Positions 54,250 to 63,511 of a stretch of DNA of 64,000 nucleotides are shown here, one piece after another. The first letter of the stretch is position 1. Each line of letters starts with the position of its first letter. The stretch lies in contig CAZKHG010000007.1 of the NCBI GenBank assembly GCA_964552655.1, forward strand, positions 42,232 through 106,231, in the 5' to 3' direction. Origin of the DNA: CAZKHG01 sp964552655 (GTDB lineage: Bacteria; Bacteroidota; Bacteroidia; Bacteroidales; Tenuifilaceae). The notes beneath the pieces are model-generated. The model was not told where the DNA came from and did not search any database. It saw only the letters and a program-made list of their open reading frames with translations. Made by a program: the position numbers and the translations under genes.

Positions 54250-54794
54250 TTCGATAATTTAGGGTTCCCATAAATCAATAATCCGTCCTGGGCAAAGATT
54301 ATCCCGTCGTTAGTTTTTTCCACTAAAATCCGGTACATTTCTTCCGACTCGTGCAATGCCTCTTCCGCCTCTTTCCTCAAGGTAATATCTGATGATACCA
54401 CTAGAATTCCATAATCCCCATTGGGTAAATTGATTCGGGTTTCCCTGATATCAACAAATATTTTTTTACCATCCTTGCGGACATTATACACTTCGTTTTG
54501 AAGGTTTTCCCCGTTGATAATCCGCTGAATGTTTTTATCAACCAGCGGCAGTAACTCCAGTGGAACCAGGTCATGAAACCGTAAACGTAAAAGTTCTTCT
54601 TTAGAATATCCCAGTATTAATGACGCAGAGGTATTTGCACTCAGTATTTTCCCATTGGCATCTCCTATCAGTATCCCATTTGGCGAAAGTTCAAAAAGGG
54701 TTTTATAAAGTGATTCGCCAAATTCATTGCTCTGCCTTGCAACTCCACCTACTGATTTACTGCGCATAAAATGCATTTTGGTTTCCTTGTACAA
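54246..54794 (-). CDS. Hybrid histidine kinase, N-terminal fragment (PAS domains)
   Basis: 182 codons holding one complete PAS domain (about 25-150, with PNGILIGDANGKILSANTSASLILGY) and the beginning of a second (LVEKTNDGIIFAQDGLLIYGNPKLSK). It ends where the next fragment begins. The last codons TCG AAA TGA read TCG GAA ATG ATT if one base is added, which gives the expected LSEMIG. The 4-nt ATGA overlap could in principle allow translational coupling of the pieces. Confidence 0.85.
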   Translation of the reverse strand: MYKETKMHFMRSKSVGGVARQSNEFGESLYKTLFELSPNGILIGDANGKILSANTSASLILGYSKEELLRLRFHDLVPLELLPLVDKNIQRIINGENLQNEVYNVRKDGKKIFVDIRETRINLPNGDYGILVVSSDITLRKEAEEALHESEEMYRILVEKTNDGIIFAQDGLLIYGNPKLSK

Positions 54795-54832
54795 GTTAAA
54801 AACATTTTGAAACCTACAATATTTTTTTAAAT

Positions 54833-54860
54833 AAAAAAACCTGCCGGGTTAGCAGGTTTT
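54833..54860 (-). terminator. Rho-independent terminator after glnA
   Basis: Minus strand: AAAACCTGC, 7-nt loop, GCAGGTTTT, then more T's. It lies 23 nt beyond the glnA stop. Confidence 0.9.
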
Positions 54861-54882
54861 CTCAATTGCGTTTAATATTTTT

Positions 54883-56388
54883 TTAGGCTATATGAAGATA
54901 TTGCTGAACCAACTTCGCAATTTCTTCATTATTCCCGTAGAGCTTTTCGCTTAGCCCTTTATCGTTGTAAGATTTTAGCTTTTTAATTCTCGAATCAATC
55001 AGCCCTTTCGTAAAAACACCGGATGATTCAAACAGAGATCGTTTTGCATCAAGCGCATCAGCAGATTCCCAGCAGGATGCAGGCAACTGCTTAAGCTGTG
55101 CCAACTTATCCTTGAATTCTGGTTTGAAAATGTTGACGTCAACGTATAGCTTCTCCGCAATTGCAAAGGCTTCGGGATTTTTAATGCCATTTAATGCGCT
55201 AACAACCAACCCGGCCACGGTAAGGTAAATATCTGCCGAGCCATCCGGAACCCTGAATTCGATGGTTTGCTTTGAGGTAGTTTCGGGTAAACAGTAAATA
55301 TCTTCAGGGTTTGCATCCCTGATCATGTGCCTTGCACCTGTCCAGCCTAGCGGTACTCTGATAACAACTGAACGGTTTCTATCGCCCCAGCATATATTTG
55401 TAGGTGCTTCCTGGTGAGGAACCAGCCTTAGGTACGAAGTTGGAATTGTATTACCAAAAGCGGTTAAAGCATCAGCGCTTTCGAGAATACCAGCAATCAT
55501 TTTACGGGCCACAGAGCTCAATGCACTTTTTTCAACCATGAGGTTGTCACCATCTTTCTCAACCATCATGTGAATATGCAACCCACTCCCAGCTTTGCCA
55601 ACAGTTATTTTTGGGGCAAAACTGATATCAACGCCGTACCTGTAACCCAGCATCCGAACTATCCATTTTGCAACAACAAGCTGATCCACAGCATCTTCAA
55701 CAGGTGTAGGTAAAAACTCTATTTCATGTTGCTCGTAGAGCTTATCGTCAGTCATAAAGCATCCCACCTCGGAGTGGCCGTATTTAATTTTTCCACCAGC
55801 CTGAGCTATAAGAACGAGGGCTTCTCTTCTTAAATCTTCGAATTTGGCAAATGGTTCCGACTGATGATATCCTTTCTGATCTATTCCGGGGTAGGAATCA
55901 TCCCTTTCACTTATAACATAATACTCTAGTTCCCCAAGGGCTTTAAAGGTAAAACCCGTTTCATTTTTAAAATGTTCATGAGCTTTTCTTAGGATATACT
56001 CAGGTGAGCTTTCCAGTGGTTTGCCTTCACTATTATAGAAAGAGCAAAGAATATCAAGCGCAGGAACATCGGAGAAGGGGTTAACAAAAGCCGTTCTGTA
56101 CCTGGGGATTACATATAAATCGCTACTGCAGGCTTCAACGAAGGAGAACAAACTGCTGCCATCTACCCTTTCGCCTGCCGATAGGATAGAATCAAGATGA
56201 TCCTTCGAGCTGATGACAAAGTTTAATGTTTTTAGCTTACCGTCTTCGGCTATGTAACGAAAGTTGATCATTTCGATCTCTCTTTCCTCACAAAAAAGGA
56301 TCAGATCATTCTTTGTAAATTCATGAGAAGGTTTTTTTAAGAATCTCACCAGCTCATTGGGGCTCATCAAAATTTCTGTATCTTTCAT
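54883..56388 (-). CDS. glnA: Glutamine synthetase (GlnA family)
   Basis: 501 residues. Catalytic-domain markers are GELEYYVI, YGHSEVGC, AGSGLHIHMMVEKDG and the nucleotide-loop NRSVVIRVP, ending with TIEFRVPDGSADIYLTVAGLVVSALNGIKN. The N-terminal beta-grasp region is present. It makes glutamine from glutamate and ammonia. The adenylylation tyrosine motif NLYDLP of the E. coli enzyme is not found after GIKN, so regulation by adenylylation is unlikely. A candidate promoter lies at 56429-56460. Confidence 0.92.
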   Translation of the reverse strand: MKDTEILMSPNELVRFLKKPSHEFTKNDLILFCEEREIEMINFRYIAEDGKLKTLNFVISSKDHLDSILSAGERVDGSSLFSFVEACSSDLYVIPRYRTAFVNPFSDVPALDILCSFYNSEGKPLESSPEYILRKAHEHFKNETGFTFKALGELEYYVISERDDSYPGIDQKGYHQSEPFAKFEDLRREALVLIAQAGGKIKYGHSEVGCFMTDDKLYEQHEIEFLPTPVEDAVDQLVVAKWIVRMLGYRYGVDISFAPKITVGKAGSGLHIHMMVEKDGDNLMVEKSALSSVARKMIAGILESADALTAFGNTIPTSYLRLVPHQEAPTNICWGDRNRSVVIRVPLGWTGARHMIRDANPEDIYCLPETTSKQTIEFRVPDGSADIYLTVAGLVVSALNGIKNPEAFAIAEKLYVDVNIFKPEFKDKLAQLKQLPASCWESADALDAKRSLFESSGVFTKGLIDSRIKKLKSYNDKGLSEKLYGNNEEIAKLVQQYLHIA

Positions 56389-56428
56389 ATTTTCAACATT
56401 TGATGTGTTTCTTTTGATGAAAAGTGCA

Positions 56429-56460
56429 CAAAGCTAGCTAAACTGTTCTTAAAACTCAAT
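56429..56460 (-). promoter_or_regulatory. Candidate promoter for glnA
   Basis: Minus strand: ATTG (-33-like) at 56460-56457, 20 nt, then TAGCTTTG at 56436-56429, matching TAnnTTTG. The glnA start codon is 40 nt downstream. Confidence 0.4.
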
Positions 56461-56517
56461 ACTTCTTTCTGATGTTTGATAGCATGTATTTAGCTATATA
56501 TGAGCAATTAATTATTA

Positions 56518-57816
56518 TCAAACATTTTTTCTGGGTGCAAGGTATTTATTGTAGAGCAATAACCCGATAATGGTTAAAACGCCAATCATGCTAAACATAA
56601 ACCAAAGCAAACCAGGTCGCCCCATTTCGTTTACAAATTTAACATAGGTAAATGCCCCCAAAACACCACCTATCCCGCTGCCAATCACCCCGTAAAGAAA
56701 TGAATATCCAAGGTAAAGTGCCTTTTTGTCATCGGGTGCAATTAGCCCAACGTATGATATGAATTTGGGGTGAGCAGTCATTTCACCTATCGAGAATATG
56801 ATAATCCCTGCTATAAATACCCACGCATAGGTTGATACTGCCAGAACACCCATCCCAATTGATCCACATAATATTCCAAATATAATTGTAGGCATCGCCT
56901 TTTTATTCTTCACAATATTTGAAATGAATAGCTGCAATGCGATGATGGTTCCCGCTGCGATAACGGTAACGTGCTCCGCGTCGAATTCCCATGTTGACTT
57001 TATTTTCAAAAAGGATAATACGCTATTCACGGTATCATTTACAGGAGTCATATCCATGTACTCTTTCAGATACCATAGAACCGTATCAAACATCTGGAAA
57101 TACATAATCCAGAAACCAGAGTAAATAACTATCATGATAAGGAACCTGTAATCCTTTAAAACCATGATCATGCCTTTAAAAACTTCGATGAGCGTTTTTG
57201 GGGTGGTTTTTTTATCAGGTTCTTTATAAATGAAAATATTCATCAGCAGTAAACTACCTGTAACAACCCCTGCCATGATGAAAATGTACTCCCAGCCTGC
57301 TTTTTTAAGCATTGGGATTAAAATCAACGGGAACAAGAAGGCACCAAGGTTAATGGACCAATAGTAAATGCCAAACCCAAGGGTTGAATTCTCCTCGGTG
57401 GTTGTTCGTGCAATTGTTCCGGAAATGATGGGTTTAAAAAAACCAGCCCCTGTGACCATAAGGAGCAGGCTAAAGAAGATGGCCAAATATGATGTGCTAA
57501 TACCAGTAAGAAAATACCCGGCACTCATTACAACAAATGAGAACATAAGGGTTCTCCGGTAGCCAAACTGATCGGAAATTGCCCCGGATAGTATTGGGAG
57601 AAAATACAATAAAGGTGTAATTACACTTTTTATAACCCCAACACTTTCCTTAGAGAAGCCAAGCCCTCCCTGATCTGTTGTCATTATCAGGTAAACCGAC
57701 AGAACCGACATTACCCCATAGTATGAACCCCTTTCAAAAAACTCCATCACAACGGCAGTCCAAAAGTTTTTGGAGAATTTTTTATAAGGACTTGAACTGG
57801 ATTTATTTTTACTCAT
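56518..57816 (-). CDS. MFS transporter, POT/peptide-type
   Basis: 432 residues from the ATG at 57816 (MSKNKSSSS); a TTG upstream adds six residues. It has twelve or so membrane helices. The first loop motif EFFERGSYYG resembles the ExxERxxYYG signature of proton-coupled oligopeptide transporters, and GGLGFSKESVGVI and GAISDQFGYRRTL (MFS loop 2-3) agree. The substrate is inferred only. It lies 130 nt upstream of glnA on the same strand. Confidence 0.85.
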   Translation of the reverse strand: MSKNKSSSSPYKKFSKNFWTAVVMEFFERGSYYGVMSVLSVYLIMTTDQGGLGFSKESVGVIKSVITPLLYFLPILSGAISDQFGYRRTLMFSFVVMSAGYFLTGISTSYLAIFFSLLLMVTGAGFFKPIISGTIARTTTEENSTLGFGIYYWSINLGAFLFPLILIPMLKKAGWEYIFIMAGVVTGSLLLMNIFIYKEPDKKTTPKTLIEVFKGMIMVLKDYRFLIMIVIYSGFWIMYFQMFDTVLWYLKEYMDMTPVNDTVNSVLSFLKIKSTWEFDAEHVTVIAAGTIIALQLFISNIVKNKKAMPTIIFGILCGSIGMGVLAVSTYAWVFIAGIIIFSIGEMTAHPKFISYVGLIAPDDKKALYLGYSFLYGVIGSGIGGVLGAFTYVKFVNEMGRPGLLWFMFSMIGVLTIIGLLLYNKYLAPRKNV

Positions 57817-57835
57817 GAAAATGTGTTTTTGCAAA

Positions 57836-57868
57836 TAAACAAAAAACAGCCATTCGGTGAATGGCTGT
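57836..57868 (-). terminator. Rho-independent terminator after the coiled-coil gene
   Basis: Perfect 11-bp stem AACAGCCATTC / GAATGGCTGTT (57844-57854, 57858-57868) with a 3-nt loop. On the minus strand it is followed by a T-rich run (57836-57843). It lies 22 nt beyond the gene's stop. Confidence 0.88.
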
Positions 57869-57889
57869 TGAAATAATTCTGATTTATAA

Positions 57890-58423
57890 CTATTTTGATT
57901 TTGCGTTCTTTTCGGCTTCTTTTAAAGCTTTATCGGCTTCCTTTTTCATCTCTTTGGCTTTCTTCAGGTTCTCCTTCCCCTTGTCGGATAATTTCTTACC
58001 ATTCTCATACTTTTTGATTGATACTTTGTACTTACTGTTCCAGGCTTTCATATCCTCCTTATACTTGGCATCAATTTTTTTGAGTTCGGCTTTAGCCTCA
58101 TTAACCTCGTCTTTATCTTTTGATTTTAATTGCTTTTCATAGGGTTTAATGCTGTTGTAGTAATCCTTATCGATATCTTTTTGTTCGCGGGTTAGCTCTT
58201 TCATTTCATCATCAGCCTCAGCCAGCAAACTTTGGCCAGCTTGTATTAAGCTGTCTGCTGAGAAAACCTTGGCATCCGCCTTCTCAACTTTAAGCTTTGC
58301 CTGATCAACCTTATCCTGCATTTTCTGTTTCTTTTGATCATCCTGGGCAAATCCGCTTAATGATATACTAATTAATCCTATAATTACAAGGGTTATCAGG
58401 GTATGGGGTAAAAGTTTTTTCAT
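57890..58423 (-). CDS. Exported Lys/Glu-rich coiled-coil protein
   Basis: 177 residues from the ATG at 58423 (MKKLLPHTL), which fits the signal peptide (TLVIIGLISISLSGFAQ); in-frame ATGs at 58429 and further upstream exist. The mature part is nearly all charged helix (DKVDQAKLKVEKADAKV, KAKEMKKEADKALKEAEKNAKSK), consistent with a periplasmic coiled coil. The function is unknown. It is preceded by a terminator from the caspase gene, so it is probably a separate transcript. Confidence 0.75.
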   Translation of the reverse strand: MKKLLPHTLITLVIIGLISISLSGFAQDDQKKQKMQDKVDQAKLKVEKADAKVFSADSLIQAGQSLLAEADDEMKELTREQKDIDKDYYNSIKPYEKQLKSKDKDEVNEAKAELKKIDAKYKEDMKAWNSKYKVSIKKYENGKKLSDKGKENLKKAKEMKKEADKALKEAEKNAKSK

Positions 58424-58469
58424 AATCATTTTTTTTTGTGGGTTAACCAAATTGTAATACGATAGGACA

Positions 58470-58504
58470 AAAATAAAGAAACCCACTTAAAAAAAGTGGG
58501 TTTC
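58470..58504 (-). terminator. Rho-independent terminator after the caspase-family gene
   Basis: 11-bp stem GAAACCCACTT / AAGTGGGTTTC (58478-58488, 58494-58504) with an A5 loop; the minus strand then continues TTTATTTTT. Confidence 0.87.
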
Positions 58505-58512
58505 TTGTACAA

Positions 58513-60489
58513 TTATTTTCTTACAAAGATAAAATCACCCCCTGCATCCCCAGTTCCCTTAATTTCGCCATAGAGAGGTGTAACCGGGCTACTGGACATG
58601 ACAATGTTTTTAAAGCTGCTGTACAATTCCTCTGCCGACAGGTAGTTCTTAGTGTTCTCGTTTAAACGTTTTACAAGATATTCAAGGAACACGCTTCTAT
58701 CGGGAACTTCGGTCAATGAGCCACTTGTCATGGCTTTTCTACTTGGTGAGTCGTAAAGTTTATTGGCAGCATCAGAACCTTCTGCAAATGCTTTGCGGTT
58801 AAGGAATATGCTTCCACCAAAACATGCATCTGCAATTAATAGCGTGTGTTTTGATTTGATGGCAGCAACATAATCTTTAATCTGGCTATTTGCAAGCCAT
58901 TGAGCCGTACTGGTAATCTTTGAATCAACGGGAATCCAATAGCCAAACTCTGTTTCTTTATCCCAGAAACCATGCCCTGCGTAAAATACCAGCAAGTTAT
59001 CGTACTTTGTTATTCTTCTTGTTAGCCGATCGAGCTCGTTTATCATTTGCTCCCGGGTAGGGTTTTTTAAGAAAATTACATCCTGCGGGTTGAAGGTGTA
59101 TTTTGTGGTAAGTACATCGTAAAGTTTTTGAGCATCATTGATAGGTTGGGCCAAATCGGTAACCGATTCGTCCTGGTAATCGCTTGCCCCCATAATCAGG
59201 GCATAGTATTTTGGCATTCTTTTCTGTTCATCAAAAATGATATCCAGCTCTTCTGTTTCCCCCTTTGATGCCTGGGCTGATTTGCGAACTACAAAGAATT
59301 TCCTTTCGGTGCTGTTTTGCCTGATATCGGTTGCACGGATAATTACTTCGTTTTTCCCATCATGCAGTTGTACTTCAGCAGAGAATGTTCCATCCTGCCC
59401 AACCGTTGCGTCTTTCCCATTTATAATAACATCGGAAATACCGCTTTCATCAGTGGCTTTACCTTTAACAACAATGGTGCTGCCATCAACGGTATATTCT
59501 TCCCCTGTACCCAGTGCTCTCAACCTCTTATCATCCATTCCGATTGAGGATTGGGCATAAGGTCGTCCACGTGTTGTTCCGCTGCTAATTAACGGGATAT
59601 CTGCAGGTTCTGTGATAGTCAATGCAGGAGGGGTTACATCTTTTACTTCCTCTTTCTTAATAGTATAGCTAACTGGACTGGTTGCTGCTTCGAGTTTTTT
59701 GGAAACCTCAACTGTTAAACCGGATGTTTTGGCAAATGTGATTGGTAAATCGCGGAATTGAAGTTTCCCGATTTCCAGTGCACCCAACCCATACTCCTCA
59801 ATGGTAAGCAGTTCAACACCAATATCAAGCCTCATTGCACGATCAAGATCACCCGGTACTCTTTCGAACGTAAAGGCAGCTTTAACCGTTTCGCCAGGTT
59901 TCATGGTTCGGGTTGGGGTAGAGTATCGCTCACTGCCAACAACTTCAGCAATATTGCCTCTTTGGGCATCGTACTTAAATTTTTTGAAATCGGTTATGGT
60001 GATCAGCCCGTTTATCATCTTAAGGTCTTTCTTAGGGCCATTGTTGGTAATGCTAAGCAGCAAATCTATTTTGTTATTATCGGTATGATGAAAGCTCTCT
60101 ATCTTAAACTGCATCTTGCCGAACTCCTCCTGGGTAGGCGCCAAAGATTTGGTGGTAGCGGCAATTTTAAACATCACGCTTCCATCCAGCTCTTTTAAAT
60201 CTTTTAAAACATCCCATACAATTATCTGGTTTTTACCACCCGGAACGTTTGCTCCCGTATTTCCCATTACGCTTTTCATGGGTAAAAAGGTTTTCCCTGC
60301 ATCAACCGAATACATTGGAGTCACATCGAATTGTTGTCCCAGTTTTTCTCCAATGATATCATAGCCAATGGTTAACTTCTCGCCAATCTGCTTAGATGTA
60401 ACATTCGTTATCTCCTGAGCAAAAAGCGATGATGTATTAATCGCTCCCAGCAATAACACACTGTAAATAATTTTACTTAGGTTACTCAT
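58513..60489 (-). CDS. Exported caspase-family (C14) protein
   Basis: 658 residues with a signal peptide (SVLLLGAINTSSLFAQ). The middle holds a beta-rich domain and an Ig-like/glucodextranase-B-type module (IVVKGKATDESGISDVIINGK, KNEVIIRATD). The last 235 residues form a caspase p20 domain: YALIMGASDYQDE, then FYAGHGFWD with the catalytic His and IADACFGGS with the catalytic Cys. It is expected to act in the periplasm or outer envelope. It follows an LPP20-like lipoprotein gene by 32 nt, probably one operon. Substrate and trigger are unknown. Confidence 0.9.
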   Translation of the reverse strand: MSNLSKIIYSVLLLGAINTSSLFAQEITNVTSKQIGEKLTIGYDIIGEKLGQQFDVTPMYSVDAGKTFLPMKSVMGNTGANVPGGKNQIIVWDVLKDLKELDGSVMFKIAATTKSLAPTQEEFGKMQFKIESFHHTDNNKIDLLLSITNNGPKKDLKMINGLITITDFKKFKYDAQRGNIAEVVGSERYSTPTRTMKPGETVKAAFTFERVPGDLDRAMRLDIGVELLTIEEYGLGALEIGKLQFRDLPITFAKTSGLTVEVSKKLEAATSPVSYTIKKEEVKDVTPPALTITEPADIPLISSGTTRGRPYAQSSIGMDDKRLRALGTGEEYTVDGSTIVVKGKATDESGISDVIINGKDATVGQDGTFSAEVQLHDGKNEVIIRATDIRQNSTERKFFVVRKSAQASKGETEELDIIFDEQKRMPKYYALIMGASDYQDESVTDLAQPINDAQKLYDVLTTKYTFNPQDVIFLKNPTREQMINELDRLTRRITKYDNLLVFYAGHGFWDKETEFGYWIPVDSKITSTAQWLANSQIKDYVAAIKSKHTLLIADACFGGSIFLNRKAFAEGSDAANKLYDSPSRKAMTSGSLTEVPDRSVFLEYLVKRLNENTKNYLSAEELYSSFKNIVMSSSPVTPLYGEIKGTGDAGGDFIFVRK

Positions 60490-60521
60490 ATTGTTGTATT
60501 TAATGGTTTTAACAAATAAAT

Positions 60522-61562
60522 CTATTTAATTCCTGCGTTTTCCTCAAGTATTTGAATATCAAATTTAACAGTATCTTGTGCAAATTCAATGCCATTCAAC
60601 TTTAAGGATGCGGCCATAGATGCAACCTCGCGGGAAAGGGTTACATTCTCGGGGTTGTATTGCTGACCAAGATTTTTAATCCGTTTTCGGCTTTCCTCTG
60701 TTGTTAAAGTAAGGTGTCGCAAAAATTCCTGGGTGAATTTACTCCATAACCCATTGTAGCTGGTAAAAGGTACAGTATTCTCCTTCCATAATGGTGATGC
60801 ATACCTGTATATGTAAACGGGGAACTCGTTTAGGTTCCCCAGGTAAACCGAATTGGTAAGAAACTTATTCCCTTTTTCACGATAGAGGTAATGAGCTTCC
60901 TGGCTGCTCATCTGCGGTGATTTAAACGATGATTGCAACTCGTACTCTGCCTGCACCTCAAATGCATCTTTAACCTGTGCCTCTACATAAAAAACTGTAC
61001 CAATGACACTTAAAATCTTACTGGGAGTTTGTTGAACTAAAGTAGGGTTGAATTTAATTAACACCATATACTCATTATAACGGGTGAAATGGGTATCAAC
61101 AACGGAGAAGCAATCATCATTAATCAGAGATGCAGTGCTAACCTTAAAATAGGTATCGAAACGCTGTCTGTAGGTGGAATACTTACCCTCTTGCTGCTCG
61201 TTAGTGTACATATCCCTGATATACTGTAATTTAGATTTCATATTAATACATGCCATTGCTTCCGCCCGATGTTTTGCCAGCTCTCTTGCTTTTACAGGTT
61301 CCATATCAGGATCGGAAATACCAATGGCATAAATCAGGTTTTCATCACTCTTTGGCGGGTTAAAAAACCAAACCGGTAAGGTGTCTGGGTAATAGCTAAG
61401 GGTGCTGATATTTCTGAATTTTTTTTGGCCCTTTGAAATGATTTCCAGGTCTTCCTTTTCGAATATTTTCTCAAAATTCTTTATATCCTGTCCAAAGTTG
61501 GTTTTACAACCAAAAATGAAAAGCATTATTAATAATGATAAATATTTAAAAGACGATTTCAT
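60522..61562 (-). CDS. LPP20-like lipoprotein
   Basis: 346 residues with a lipobox (FIFGC, Cys about 19). WFFNPPKSDENLIYAIGISDPDMEPVKARELAKHRAEAMA near residue 65 fits the LPP20 pattern (W..P, YAxG, then ARxxA). The rest is a mixed alpha/beta region of unknown role. It lies 32 nt upstream of the caspase gene and probably leads that operon. The LPP20 family's function is not settled. Confidence 0.78.
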   Translation of the reverse strand: MKSSFKYLSLLIMLFIFGCKTNFGQDIKNFEKIFEKEDLEIISKGQKKFRNISTLSYYPDTLPVWFFNPPKSDENLIYAIGISDPDMEPVKARELAKHRAEAMACINMKSKLQYIRDMYTNEQQEGKYSTYRQRFDTYFKVSTASLINDDCFSVVDTHFTRYNEYMVLIKFNPTLVQQTPSKILSVIGTVFYVEAQVKDAFEVQAEYELQSSFKSPQMSSQEAHYLYREKGNKFLTNSVYLGNLNEFPVYIYRYASPLWKENTVPFTSYNGLWSKFTQEFLRHLTLTTEESRKRIKNLGQQYNPENVTLSREVASMAASLKLNGIEFAQDTVKFDIQILEENAGIK

Positions 61563-61956
61563 AAAACATTCTTACCTATGTAAAGTTATGAAATAAATTA
61601 CATTTTGTCATAATAACAGCAGTCGGTTTTTTTATGGATGTAACTTTCGTGTTTATGAGTAACTATATTAATGGGTTATATGCTTCAGATTTTAAGTTTG
61701 ATTTCATTAAGATCCCTGGAAAGGACTTTGCAAAGAACTTTGTGTGTTTGAAGGCAAATGACTTGCAAAAAAACCATTAATGCCTGCTAAACGTCTGTTT
61801 AAAAAATATTTCACTGATATACAATAAAATAACTTTGTTCATTTTAAAAAAGGACTCCATTTTTTCCAATTCTAACTTTGTTTTTGTAACCTTGCAAACT
61901 CGATTGCGGTGGACAAAAATTCAATTTCAATATTTACTAACTAAAAAAGTACATGT
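61563..61956. other. 394-nt intergenic region, no gene seen
   Basis: It separates the divergent LPP20-like and acyl-CoA carboxyltransferase genes. It is AT-rich, with three boxes near the -7 consensus on the plus strand: TAACTTTG at 61830-61837 and 61873-61880, and TAACCTTGC at 61887-61895. I could not pair any of them with a clear -33 box. No ORF, RNA or repeat stands out. Confidence 0.7.
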
Positions 61957-63501
61957 ATGGCTTTAAAAAGTCAGATTGAGGAATTAAAAAAACGTAAAGA
62001 GGTCGTTCTTCAGGGTGGTGGTGAACAAGCCATTGCCAAACAGGCGGCAATGGGGAAACTAACTGCCCGTGAACGAATTATTGCGCTGCTTGATGAAGAC
62101 TCATTTCATGAGTATGACCTTTTTGTTGAACACGAGGCCCGTGATTTTGGCATGGATGGTAAAGTGCTTCATGGCGATGGTGTTATAATTGGGACTGGCA
62201 CAATTTATGGTGCGCCTGTGGCAGTTTTTGCACAGGACTTTACTGTTGCCGGAGGGTCACTGGGTGGTATGCACGCTCGTAAAATCACTAAGATCATGGA
62301 TTACGCTTTACGTATGAGAATACCTTTAATTGGTATTAATGATTCCGGGGGTGCTAGAATTCAGGAAGGGGTTAATTCCCTGGCTGGCTATGGTGAAATA
62401 TTTTTCCGCAACACATTATCAAGCGGGGTAATACCTCAAATATCAGTTATTCTGGGTCCCTGCGCCGGAGGTGCGGTTTACTCTCCGGCTTTAACAGATT
62501 TTGTGTTTGTGGTAGATAAAATATCAAAAATGTTTATCACTGGGCCAGAGGTAATTAAATCGGTTTTAGGTGAAGAGATTTCTCAGGAAGATTTAGGTGG
62601 GGCAAGGGTGCATGCCGAAATTACAGGTAATGCTCACTTTTATTCAGAAAGTGAAATTGAGTGTTTCGAGCAAATAAAAAAGTTAATTACCTATATCCCC
62701 TGGAACAACACACGAAAAGCCCGAAAATTTGAACCCAAAGAACCAAAACCGGAATATAAAATAGCAGAAATCGTCCCCGATGATCCCAAGTTGCCCTATG
62801 ATGTCAGAAATGTTATTAAAGCTTTGGTTGATGATTCCGATTTCATGGAGATTCAGGAGATGTGGGCCGCCAATATTGTCATTGGGTTTGGTCGTTTAAA
62901 TGGAGATACAGTTGGATTCGTAGCAAACCAACCCCTTGTATTGGCTGGTGTTTTGGATGTTGACAGCTCTGATAAGGCTGCCCGATTCATCCGATACTGC
63001 GATGCATTTAATATTCCTATAGTAACATTGGTTGACCTACCTGGCTACCTCCCTGGTATTGATCAGGAACACGCCGGGGTTATTCGGCATGGGGCAAAAG
63101 TTCTTTATTCCTTTAGTGAAGCAACAGTTCCTAAAATGACCGTGATACTTAGAAAAGCTTACGGCGGAGGGTATATTGCAATGAGTTCCCGCCACCTTCG
63201 TTCTGATTTTGTTTTTGCATGGCCAGGTGCCGAAATCGCTGTTATGGGACCAGAAGGAGCCGCAAATATTATTTTCCGTAAGGAAATAACAGAAGCAAAA
63301 GATCCTGAAAAGGTCCGTTTGCAAAAAGTTCAGGAGTATAAAGAGAAATTTGCAAACCCATATGTAGCTGCAGCACGTGGATTTATTGATACAGTTATTG
63401 AGCCTGATGAAACCCGAAAACTCCTGCTTCATGCTTTAGAAGTATCAGGCAATAAGGTATCTGATCGTCCTTATAAAAAACATGGAATTCCACCTTTTTA
63501 A
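61957..63501 (+). CDS. Acyl-CoA carboxylase/decarboxylase carboxyltransferase subunit
   Basis: 514 residues. The carboxyltransferase signatures are GKLTARERIIALLDEDSF, GGSLGGMHARKI, INDSGGARIQEG, GPCAGGAVYSPALTDF and the late DLPGYLPGIDQEHAGVIRHGAK, AYGGGYIAMSSRHL. The family includes propionyl-CoA carboxylase beta (PccB) and methylmalonyl-CoA decarboxylase alpha (MmdA), and the sequence alone does not separate them. It is followed 10 nt later by a biotin carrier gene. No biotin carboxylase or sodium pump subunit is in the operon. Confidence 0.93.
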   Translation: MALKSQIEELKKRKEVVLQGGGEQAIAKQAAMGKLTARERIIALLDEDSFHEYDLFVEHEARDFGMDGKVLHGDGVIIGTGTIYGAPVAVFAQDFTVAGGSLGGMHARKITKIMDYALRMRIPLIGINDSGGARIQEGVNSLAGYGEIFFRNTLSSGVIPQISVILGPCAGGAVYSPALTDFVFVVDKISKMFITGPEVIKSVLGEEISQEDLGGARVHAEITGNAHFYSESEIECFEQIKKLITYIPWNNTRKARKFEPKEPKPEYKIAEIVPDDPKLPYDVRNVIKALVDDSDFMEIQEMWAANIVIGFGRLNGDTVGFVANQPLVLAGVLDVDSSDKAARFIRYCDAFNIPIVTLVDLPGYLPGIDQEHAGVIRHGAKVLYSFSEATVPKMTVILRKAYGGGYIAMSSRHLRSDFVFAWPGAEIAVMGPEGAANIIFRKEITEAKDPEKVRLQKVQEYKEKFANPYVAAARGFIDTVIEPDETRKLLLHALEVSGNKVSDRPYKKHGIPPF

Positions 63502-63511
63502 TAATTGAAAA

